In this document: piece after piece, positions 1-5,004 of the stretch | Layout of the letters: each line of letters opens with the position of its first letter | How positions within the stretch are numbered: position 1 is the stretch's first letter | DNA from: Thaumasiovibrio sp043421945 | GTDB lineage: Bacteria > Pseudomonadota > Gammaproteobacteria > Enterobacterales > Vibrionaceae | Direction of reading: 5' to 3' | NCBI GenBank assembly: GCA_043421945.1 | Contig: JBHOGO010000143.1 | Location: 1 to 5,126 of the forward strand | Length of the DNA stretch: 5,126 nt | Made by a program: the position numbers and the translations under genes | Notes under the pieces: generated by a model | Database searches by the model: none | What the model saw: only the letters and a program-made list of their open reading frames with translations | What the model was told of the DNA's origin: nothing

Positions 1-114
1 GAGAAGTTCACCTGAACCCAGAAAAAGAAGCTGCTTGATAATTAGTCAAGTAGTGACAACTAGCTTGAAAAACGCCGATGACCTAATCCTTTAACTGCGT
101 TGATCATTGTCCGA

Positions 115-151
115 TGTGTTAATCGTATTGTATGACGATATTGGCCATCAA
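115..151 (-). promoter_or_regulatory. Candidate leftward promoter of a gene outside the window
   Basis: On the minus strand TTGATG (151-146) and TACGAT (127-122) are 18 bp apart, each a 4/6 match to the sigma-70 boxes. This predicts a transcript start near 115. The CRP-like site centred at 176.5 would then lie at about -61, the class I activation position, and the GntR operator (128-138) would cover the spacer next to the -10 box. An overlapping TACAAT (132-127) is a better -10 hexamer but has no -35 and puts CRP out of phase. The geometry supports a CRP-activated, GntR-repressed promoter; the hexamers alone are weak. Confidence 0.35.
128..138 (-). promoter_or_regulatory. GntR/FadR-type operator, left site
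   Basis: TTGTATGACGA on the plus strand (TCGTCATACAA on minus) matches the FadR-subfamily operator pattern TNGTNNNACNA at every fixed position. The dyad extends outward to TAT...ATA (126-140). Thirteen bases (129-141) are identical to the sequence at 1375-1387 just upstream of the GntR gene, which is unlikely by chance in two intergenic regions of one locus. It is probably bound by the repressor encoded at 638-1354, controlling a leftward gene not in the window. Confidence 0.6.
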
Positions 152-168
152 TCGCTTACTGTAGGTTT

Positions 169-184
169 TGTCAGTGAGGTCACA
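169..184 (-). promoter_or_regulatory. CRP (cAMP receptor protein) binding site candidate
   Basis: The 16-mer TGTCAGTGAGGTCACA matches TGTGA-N6-TCACA with one mismatch, and TTT and CAA flank it as in the extended consensus. Its position about 61 bp upstream of the predicted leftward start fits class I activation. CRP control is expected for a carbon-source catabolic gene. There is no gene on the right that it could plausibly serve, because the repressor runs toward it and ends in a terminator. Confidence 0.5.
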
Positions 185-227
185 CAATAAAATAAATGCG
201 TAAAAATGCAGGTATTTGTTGAAAAAA

Positions 228-241
228 GTAATTCGAATTAC
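228..241. repeat. Perfect 14-bp palindrome
   Basis: GTAATTCGAATTAC is identical to its own reverse complement and sits 44 bp to the right of the CRP-like site. A related sequence CGATTACG follows at 249-256, echoing the CGAATTACG of the palindrome's right half. It could be a binding site for a dimeric regulator; I do not recognise which one. Confidence 0.5.
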
Positions 242-272
242 GTGAGATCGATTACGGTTTTATTCATTGTGA

Positions 273-284
273 TGTAGTACTACA
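273..284. repeat. Perfect 12-bp palindrome; possible weak GntR operator
   Basis: TGTAGTACTACA is a perfect palindrome. Shifted by one base, TAGTACTACAA (275-285) also satisfies TNGTNNNACNA, the FadR-type operator pattern. It does not share the TCGTNATAC core of the three stronger sites, so it may be an auxiliary operator or an unrelated dyad. Confidence 0.35.
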
Positions 285-544
285 AATTTGAGTGATTGAT
301 GTGTTAGTGAAATAATTGAATTCGATAGGCTAGAGTGATTGATTAGGCAGGGAGGAATAAAAATAGTTGAAATTAGTTAGCCGTAAAGCGTGATATATAA
401 GGTGTTAAGAGTAAACAAAAGAAAGGTGCTAGGGTGAGGTACGGCAATTTGATGTTAGCTAAACAGGTTGCTCTGGGAGAAGCAGTTATCTGACGGGCTG
501 ATGTTTAAGCAAAAATTCACAGATTCAAGGTGTTGTGTCGAGAG

Positions 545-576
545 AAATAAAAACGGCTCGTTATCATCCGAGCCGT
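545..576 (-). terminator. Intrinsic terminator of the GntR gene
   Basis: A perfect 8-bp GC-rich stem (ACGGCTCG at 553-560, CGAGCCGT at 569-576) encloses an 8-nt loop. Read leftward it is followed by TTTTTATTT (553-545). It lies about 60 bp beyond the repressor stop codon and has no U-tract on the plus side, so it acts on leftward transcripts. It separates repressor transcription from the promoter further left. Confidence 0.85.
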
Positions 577-637
577 AAAATATCGCGGTAGCTATTGCTA
601 TAGTAACAACATTTTGGTTGCTGACGATTAGTCGTCT

Positions 638-1354
638 TTAGGCAACTTCACTAGGGAGGCGATGTTTCTCTTCTTTTAATAGCTGCTGTGAAGCTTCTCT
701 GGCTCTATCACCGTTGCCCGCCATAATGGCATCATAGATTGCACGATGCTCACCAATACAGACACCGCCGTCTTTTGATGAGTGGTTAATAAAGCTCATG
801 AAAATTGTCGCGAGCACATTACCGAAAGGAAGGTAGAAATCGTTACCCGTTGAAAGGAAGATTAGACGGTGGAAGTGCATATCAACTTCCGCCCATCGTG
901 TTTGATCGAAATCATCGGCAATGTCGCACATAGCTTGAAAGGTTTCAGATAGCTCGATGCGCTGGTCAGCAGTGGCATTCTTAGCGGCTAAAGCACAGGC
1001 TTCTGGCTCTATCGCTTTACGTAAGCCTAGGAATTGGTGGTAAAAAATTTCTGAGTTTTGTAAGCCTTCCATCCACTCTAGTAGTTGAGGGTCAAGAAAG
1101 TTCCAGTTAATTTTATCAACAACTTTAGTGCCAATTTTTGGACGAGACGCTAGTAATCCTTTAGAGGTCAGTAGCTTTACCGCTTCTCTAAGTGCCGTAC
1201 GGCTAATACCAAATTGTTCGCATAACGCCATTTCACCCGGAATAATCGAGCCTTGTGGAAGCTCGCCAGAAAGAATGCCGCGTGCTATTTCTCGGGCTAC
1301 TTGTACATGAAGGCTTCGTTTGGAGCCTGATATAGTCGCAAATGTAGATTGCAT
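638..1354 (-). CDS. FadR-type GntR transcriptional regulator (FCD domain)
   Basis: A 238-residue DNA-binding repressor of the GntR superfamily, FadR subfamily, of usual length. The winged helix-turn-helix spans about residues 12-80 (IARGILSGELPQGSIIPGE, then recognition helix SRTALREAVKLL at 51-62, then wing SRPKIGTKV). NWNFLDPQLLEWM (93-ish on) links to an all-helical FCD effector domain (about 100-235). FCD metal ligands D158, H162 and H203 are present, but the fourth His position, 22 residues after H203, is Leu225. The start is supported by AAGG six bases upstream of ATG. A consensus-like operator lies between its promoter and start, pointing to autorepression. The same operator precedes the adjacent isomerase gene, so the ligand is probably a hexuronate or deoxyketouronate (inference). 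Related families include UxuR/ExuR and DgoR; I cannot name the orthologue. Confidence 0.92.
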   Translation of the reverse strand: MQSTFATISGSKRSLHVQVAREIARGILSGELPQGSIIPGEMALCEQFGISRTALREAVKLLTSKGLLASRPKIGTKVVDKINWNFLDPQLLEWMEGLQNSEIFYHQFLGLRKAIEPEACALAAKNATADQRIELSETFQAMCDIADDFDQTRWAEVDMHFHRLIFLSTGNDFYLPFGNVLATIFMSFINHSSKDGGVCIGEHRAIYDAIMAGNGDRAREASQQLLKEEKHRLPSEVA

Positions 1355-1373
1355 GTGAAACCTTAGAACTAAT

Positions 1374-1384
1374 ATGTATGACGA
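1374..1384 (-). promoter_or_regulatory. GntR/FadR-type operator, autoregulatory site
   Basis: TCGTCATACAT on the minus strand matches the left site over 13 bp (1375-1387) and fits TNGTNNNACNA with one outer mismatch. It lies just downstream of the predicted repressor transcript start (near 1390) and 20 bp before the start codon, a position suited to blocking transcription of the repressor's own gene. Confidence 0.6.
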
Positions 1385-1396
1385 TATGATTAACAG

Positions 1397-1402
1397 ATTA
1401 TA
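1397..1402 (-). promoter_or_regulatory. -10 box of the GntR gene promoter
   Basis: A perfect TATAAT on the minus strand in the context CGCTATAAT, a 9-mer that is repeated at the isomerase promoter (2248-2240). The predicted start is near 1390, giving a leader of about 36 nt. No good -35 hexamer is present at 16-18 bp (TAGGGT at 17), so this could be a weak or activator-assisted promoter. Confidence 0.55.
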
Positions 1403-1489
1403 GCGTGAAATGAGTTCAAACCCTATGTTGAAAAGGTCGACTCAGTCAAAGAATGGATAATTGTTGAAGTATTAATTGCCTGAAAATAC

Positions 1490-1517
1490 AAAAAAAGCTG
1501 GCTATAATAGCCAGCTT
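1490..1517 (-). terminator. Intrinsic terminator of the isomerase gene
   Basis: A perfect 10-bp inverted repeat (AAGCTGGCTA at 1495-1504, TAGCCAGCTT at 1508-1517) has a 3-nt loop. Read leftward it runs into seven T (1496-1490). It lies 53 bp past the isomerase stop codon. Together with the separate -10 box further left it shows that isomerase and repressor are mainly separate transcription units. Confidence 0.9.
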
Positions 1518-1569
1518 ATACATTTCGTTTCCTAACTAAATAAGAATTATTATTAACTAATACAATAAA

Positions 1570-2208
1570 TTAATTTTCAATAATGTTTCTTACAAATGCT
1601 TCAATTTCATTATCTTGGCAATGTTCAAAGAAGCAAGCTTGGAATTGTGCGCTTGAGACCGCTGTTTTTATGAGTTCAGAATCGATTGATCGAAGAGAAT
1701 CAATTGCGCTTTTAGCGACAGCAGATTTTACCTCATTGAGGATGTTTACGTTGCGCTGTTGTGGCTCAGCTCGCTCAATTGGGTAGCCTTCTCCACGAGC
1801 ACCTGTAAAGGCTTTCTCGAAAATATAGCGAACATTTAATTCGCCAGCCCAGCCAAAACCTTTCGCAAATGCTAAAGAAATCGCATTTCCGTTATTGATT
1901 TGATTGAATAAAAAAGCATCTGAAGGCTCTAGGCAGTAACCACATGAGACACCAGGGTGAATATTTGACGCCAGCATTGCGCCTTGACCTGTCCCACAGC
2001 CTGTTACGATAAAATCAACGGCCTTTGAATTAATAAGAATGCTTGCCATGATGCCTAGATGTACATAAGTAAGGTGATGATCATTTTCGTCAGTCATTCC
2101 TACGTTAAATACATCGTGCCCTAAATTATTCGCCACAGCGTTTAGTTCACCAGCAACCATTGCGTTTTTGCCTGCTTGGCTGTTTTCCATTATCAATGCA
2201 ATTTTCAT
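1570..2208 (-). CDS. dhuI: RpiB/LacA/LacB-family isomerase, DhuI-like (deoxy-ketouronate isomerase)
   Basis: A 212-residue cytosolic sugar isomerase. The Rossmann-like RpiB core covers residues 1 to about 135, with the active-site motif TGCGTGQGA (C71, T73), then CLEPSDAF (92-99) and NNGNAISLAF (105-114), the counterparts of CGTGxG, CSEP and NDxN in RpiB. The catalytic Asp-His near the N-terminus of RpiB is replaced by N9-S10, and there is a tail of about 60 residues that ribose-5-phosphate isomerase B (about 150 residues) lacks. From memory, length and many motifs (MKIALI.ENSQA.KN, GFGW..EL, ILNEVK, FFE.CQD.E) match streptococcal DhuI. That enzyme converts 4-deoxy-L-threo-5-hexosulose uronate, from unsaturated uronates, to 3-deoxy-D-glycero-2,5-hexodiulosonate; KduI does the same with an unrelated fold. 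The conserved MKIALI fixes the start despite a poor Shine-Dalgarno. The neighbouring GntR repressor and shared operators fit a uronate pathway. Confidence 0.85.
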   Translation of the reverse strand: MKIALIMENSQAGKNAMVAGELNAVANNLGHDVFNVGMTDENDHHLTYVHLGIMASILINSKAVDFIVTGCGTGQGAMLASNIHPGVSCGYCLEPSDAFLFNQINNGNAISLAFAKGFGWAGELNVRYIFEKAFTGARGEGYPIERAEPQQRNVNILNEVKSAVAKSAIDSLRSIDSELIKTAVSSAQFQACFFEHCQDNEIEAFVRNIIEN

Positions 2209-2219
2209 TTAGTCGAATC

Positions 2220-2230
2220 TCGTATAACGA
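2220..2230 (-). promoter_or_regulatory. GntR/FadR-type operator before the isomerase
   Basis: TCGTTATACGA on the minus strand fits TNGTNNNACNA exactly and shares TCGTNATAC with the two other sites. It is the most symmetric of the three (TCGT/ACGA arms). It lies between the TATAAT box (2245-2240) and the start codon, covering roughly +3 to +13 of the predicted transcript, as expected for repression. Confidence 0.6.
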
Positions 2231-2239
2231 ATGGTTGGT

Positions 2240-2267
2240 ATTATAGCGGCAGCGATTAAAATGAAAA
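2240..2267 (-). promoter_or_regulatory. Promoter of the isomerase gene
   Basis: On the minus strand a perfect TATAAT (2245-2240) lies 16 bp after TTTTCA (2267-2262, 4/6 match to TTGACA). The start would be near 2233, giving a leader of about 25 nt that consists largely of the GntR operator. The 9-mer CGCTATAAT is shared with the repressor promoter. Confidence 0.55.
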
Positions 2268-2294
2268 GCCTTTTTAAAAATATAAAAAAGATGT

Positions 2295-2309
2295 ATCTCA
2301 AAATGAGAT
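2295..2309. repeat. Inverted repeat in the divergent promoter region
   Basis: ATCTCA and TGAGAT form a perfect 6-bp dyad around AAA, midway between the divergent isomerase and DUF294 genes. It has no adjacent U-tract on either strand and is short for a terminator, so it is more likely a regulator binding site. It does not resemble the GntR operators or a CRP site. Confidence 0.35.
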
Positions 2310-2331
2310 CTTCGACAGAGTGGCTATAACA

Positions 2332-2374
2332 TGTGAGATGAGAGGCTGTGTGGTTGATATATTTGTATTATAAT
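2332..2374 (+). promoter_or_regulatory. Candidate promoter of the DUF294-exonuclease operon
   Basis: TATAAT at 2369-2374 predicts a start near 2381 and a leader of about 27 nt. There is no good -35 at 16-18 bp (CTGTGT at 17). A TGTGA CRP half-site at 2332-2336 would centre a CRP site at 2339.5, that is at -41.5, the class II position where a -35 is dispensable; the second half-site (AGGCT) is poor. TTGATA at 2354-2359 is too close to pair with this -10. Confidence 0.35.
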
Positions 2375-2407
2375 AACTGCAATATTGAGCGTGAGAGAGT
2401 TAAATAA

Positions 2408-4279
2408 ATGCCACATACCTTACTGACAAACGTGTTTGATTTTCTCATTCAGATTGATCCATTTGATCAGTTACCAACTGATATTCAAAAGGAAATTGCT
2501 AAATCTATTAAGATCACTTACCTAGCAAAGGGTGAGCAGATCGCTTTTAGCTCTGAATGTGAAGACCGTTTCCTTTATATCATTCGCAAAGGGTCGGTTG
2601 AGCAACGTAAATCGGATGGGCGTCTCAGGGCAAAACTAGGTGAAGAAGACTTGTTTGGATTTACCTTTTTAGAACCACTTGCCAATGCTGAAGATGGTTA
2701 CACTGTAACTGCTTTGGAGAACGTACTTGTCTACCTGGTTCCTCATGCTCAAATCCAACAGTTAATGGCTATTCAGCCTCAGTATGCCGCTTTATTTGCT
2801 GCGCAGGCGCAAGTGCGCTTGCAATCAGCATTGAATGTGGTCTGGTCTGAGCAAGAGAAAGGCATTTTTGTTAAGCGAGTTGGGGATGTCGCTAGTGGTA
2901 GTGTCGCCACCGTTGAGGCAGATATGAGTATTCGCGATGTGGCAAAGGCGATGCGAAAAGCCAAACGTTCATCGACGGCAATTGTCTATAATGATGATGA
3001 AATTGTTGGTTTAATCACCGATCGTGATATGACCATGCGCGTTATTGCTGGTGAAATTCCTTTAGATACACAAGTAAAAGAGGTGATGACTTCACCTGCG
3101 TTAACAGTAGGGCCTGAAGACTTGGTGCTTAATGCCGTTTCTTTGATGATGCAGCATAACGTAAGAAGTTTACCTGTTGTTCAAAATAATCGTGCATTAG
3201 GATTGCTCACCAATTCACATCTAGTACAAAAAAACCGAGTTCAAGCACTCTTCTTAATCGAAAAAATTAAGTTCTGCAGCACGATAGAAGAGCTATCCGT
3301 TTTATCTTCTGATCGTCAGGCAATTTTTGAAGCGTTAGTCGATGGCAGGGTCAGCGCTGAGATTATCGGTCAAGTAATGACACTAATCATGGATGCCCTT
3401 AATCGCCGAATTATTCAAATCTGCGAAGAACAACTTGGTGAGGCACCGGTAAGTTACGCATGGATTGTTGCAGGCTCTACGGCAAGGCATGAAGTACACA
3501 TGCTTTCCGATCAAGATAATGCCATCGTTTATGATGACGCTGCGACAGCGGATGATAAAGCCTACTTTATAAAGCTGGCTAAGATGGTTTGTCACGGGCT
3601 CGATGCTTGTGGTTATCCACTTTGCAGCGGTAATTTTATGGCGTCTAATTCAAAGTGGTGCCAACCTCTCAGCGTATGGAAAGCCTATTATTCAAAGTGG
3701 GTGGCCAATCCGCACTATGATATGTTGCTTAATGCGACCGTTTTCCTCGAAGTTCGCACTATTTACGGGCAAGCCGAGTATTCAACTGAATTGCAGCGAC
3801 ATTTATTCCACGAGATCCAATCTGGCCGAGAGTTTTTATCTTCAATGGTTCGAGACTCAGTGAGTGTTAACCCGCCACTAGGTATCTTTAATAATCTCGT
3901 TGTAGAAAAAGGTGGAGAGAACAGTAACACTCTCAATATTAAGCGCTATGCGTTAACGCTCATTGTGGATTTAGCACGTATTTATGGGCTGTTAGTAGGC
4001 AGCGAAAAGGTGGGTACTGAAGCGCGTTTTCGTTGTGCCCATGAACAAGGAGCGATGAGTGAAAGTATGCTGAAAGATATTGTCGAAGCGTTTCGTTTTG
4101 TTGCTCAGGTACGCTACGCTCATCAACTTGACTCACTGAAAAAAGGCGCGACCATTGACAATAATATTGCCCCTGCTGATTTCAGTAGTTTTGAGCGTAA
4201 GCACTTGAAAGATGCGTTTCGAATTATTGCTAACTTACAAGAAGCTGCGAAGCTACGTTTTGGAATAACTGGCCGATGA
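2408..4279 (+). CDS. cNMP-binding / CBS / DUF294 nucleotidyltransferase-like protein
   Basis: A 623-residue soluble multidomain signalling protein, usual length for the family. Domains: a cyclic-nucleotide-binding-like beta barrel (about 10-125), a CBS pair (about 157-215 and 222-280; VGLITDRDMTMRV and VMTSPALTV are typical), a DUF294 nucleotidyltransferase related to GlnD (about 300-440), and the DUF294 C-terminal helical domain (about 475-618). The transferase motif GSTARHEVHMLSDQDNAIV (356 on) keeps metal-binding D368 and D370, followed by the family signature CSGNFMASNSKWC (406-418). No membrane segment is seen. The cNMP phosphate-binding cassette is atypical: the Glu and Arg that grip the phosphate in CRP correspond to F85 and D96, so cAMP may not be the ligand. 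The start follows GAGAG-type Shine-Dalgarno bases at 2393-2399. The stop overlaps the exonuclease start (ATGA). In Vibrio I recall this pair next to acetate genes; substrate and function are unknown. Confidence 0.93.
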   Translation: MPHTLLTNVFDFLIQIDPFDQLPTDIQKEIAKSIKITYLAKGEQIAFSSECEDRFLYIIRKGSVEQRKSDGRLRAKLGEEDLFGFTFLEPLANAEDGYTVTALENVLVYLVPHAQIQQLMAIQPQYAALFAAQAQVRLQSALNVVWSEQEKGIFVKRVGDVASGSVATVEADMSIRDVAKAMRKAKRSSTAIVYNDDEIVGLITDRDMTMRVIAGEIPLDTQVKEVMTSPALTVGPEDLVLNAVSLMMQHNVRSLPVVQNNRALGLLTNSHLVQKNRVQALFLIEKIKFCSTIEELSVLSSDRQAIFEALVDGRVSAEIIGQVMTLIMDALNRRIIQICEEQLGEAPVSYAWIVAGSTARHEVHMLSDQDNAIVYDDAATADDKAYFIKLAKMVCHGLDACGYPLCSGNFMASNSKWCQPLSVWKAYYSKWVANPHYDMLLNATVFLEVRTIYGQAEYSTELQRHLFHEIQSGREFLSSMVRDSVSVNPPLGIFNNLVVEKGGENSNTLNIKRYALTLIVDLARIYGLLVGSEKVGTEARFRCAHEQGAMSESMLKDIVEAFRFVAQVRYAHQLDSLKKGATIDNNIAPADFSSFERKHLKDAFRIIANLQEAAKLRFGITGR

Positions 4280-5004
4280 GTATTTCTCAGTTAACTAGGT
4301 GGGCACAGAGCTTCCAACCTCGCAATAAACTCGCAAAATCTCGAGAGAAATATCTGGCTCAGCACTCGTTACCTCAGTCATTGGAGGCGTTAATTAGTGC
4401 ACCGCTGCCTGAACTTAGTGATGACTTGTTTATGGCTAAGACATTGGTACTCGACATTGAAACGACGGGACTCGATCCTGCTAATGATCATATTTTGTCG
4501 CTAGGTTGGTTGGACGTCACTAAGGGGGCGATAGAGCTTGATAGTGCAAAGCACCACTATATTCAGACTCCTGATGCGATTAAGCCAGAAACAGCAGTGA
4601 TAAATCATATTGTGCCTGAAATGTTATTGAATGATGGTGCTGACTTAGACGAAATCATGACGGTGCTTTTTGAAGGGATGCGTGGCCGTGTGTTGGTTGC
4701 GCATGGCGTTAACGTTGAGAAGCAATTTATTGACTACTACGTACAACGTCGTTTTCAGCTGCCGCCTTTACCGCTTTTATGGATTGACACACTCGCTATC
4801 GATAAATCGTTATGCATAAATAAAGATACTCAACAGTGCGGGGATTTTAGACTTGGTGCGTGTAGAGACCGCCATGGTTTACCGCCGTATCAGCAACATA
4901 GTGCGCTGGTAGACGCGTTAGCGACTGGGGAGCTTTATCTGGCGCAACTTAAGCGGTTTAAAGTCGCAGGAGAAACTTGTTTAAAGCACGTTCCTATTGT
5001 TTAA
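4276..5004 (+). CDS. DEDDh-family 3'-5' exonuclease (DnaQ-like)
   Basis: A 242-residue cytosolic exonuclease of the DnaQ/PolIII-epsilon superfamily. Exo I is DIETTG (D60, E62). Exo II is VAHGVNVEKQFID, where the expected Asp is Glu148. Exo III is HSALVD (H208, D213), so this is a DEDDh type. About 50 residues precede the fold, rich in basic and polar residues in the first 30. It lacks the beta-clamp and alpha-subunit context needed to call it replicative DnaQ, and is longer than RNase T or oligoribonuclease. It is often annotated as PolIII epsilon by similarity. The ATG lies within ATGA shared with the upstream stop, so it is translationally coupled to the nucleotidyltransferase-like protein. 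That coupling suggests both act in one process, possibly nucleotide or RNA-end metabolism or signalling (inference). Confidence 0.92.
   Translation: MSISQLTRWAQSFQPRNKLAKSREKYLAQHSLPQSLEALISAPLPELSDDLFMAKTLVLDIETTGLDPANDHILSLGWLDVTKGAIELDSAKHHYIQTPDAIKPETAVINHIVPEMLLNDGADLDEIMTVLFEGMRGRVLVAHGVNVEKQFIDYYVQRRFQLPPLPLLWIDTLAIDKSLCINKDTQQCGDFRLGACRDRHGLPPYQQHSALVDALATGELYLAQLKRFKVAGETCLKHVPIV

Larger units (their letters stand above)
39..637. other. Long intergenic region, regulatory, no convincing gene
   Basis: About 600 bp without a credible coding region in any frame; stops are frequent on both strands. It holds, from left to right, a GntR-type operator (128-138), a CRP-like site (169-184), two perfect palindromes (228-241 and 273-284), an 11-bp direct repeat (290-300 and 333-343), an isolated Shine-Dalgarno-like GGAGG (351-355) with no good ORF behind it, a 19-codon GTG ORF (434-493) of doubtful meaning, and the repressor's terminator (545-576). 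The operator and CRP site read best as control elements of a leftward gene whose start lies beyond position 1. The stretch 350-540 has nothing I can assign. Confidence 0.6.

Noticed and set aside
3..38. Possible C-terminal tail of a plus-strand gene (EVHLNPEKEAA then TGA)
   Set aside because: Only 11 codons are visible, no terminator follows, and the CRP/operator/promoter arrangement at 115-184 points leftward, implying a minus-strand gene instead. The left flank would settle it.
31..53. Stem-loop CTGCTTGA/TCAAGTAG as a terminator
   Set aside because: The stem is AT-rich with a G-U pair and has no U-tract on either strand.
268..283. Second CRP site starting at TGTGA (268-272)
   Set aside because: The second half (ACTAC) does not match TCACA; the palindrome at 273-284 explains the symmetry better.
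351..389. GGAGG followed by a TTG-initiated short ORF
   Set aside because: The ORF is only eight codons from a rare start with 11-base spacing; the purine run is probably chance.
1128..1310. 60-codon plus-strand ORF inside the GntR gene
   Set aside because: Antisense to a well-supported gene, with no recognisable domain.
1583..1786. 67-codon plus-strand ORF inside the isomerase gene
   Set aside because: Antisense shadow of a conserved enzyme; no domain and no independent support.
1570..2208. Annotation as ribose-5-phosphate isomerase B or galactose-6-phosphate isomerase
   Set aside because: The N-terminal Asp-His is missing, the protein is about 60 residues longer, and the context is a uronate-type GntR regulon.
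2779..3863. Three ORFs of 61-86 codons inside the DUF294 gene (2779-2964 minus, 3383-3595 minus, 3603-3863 plus)
   Set aside because: They overlap conserved CBS and nucleotidyltransferase coding sequence in other frames and show no family features.
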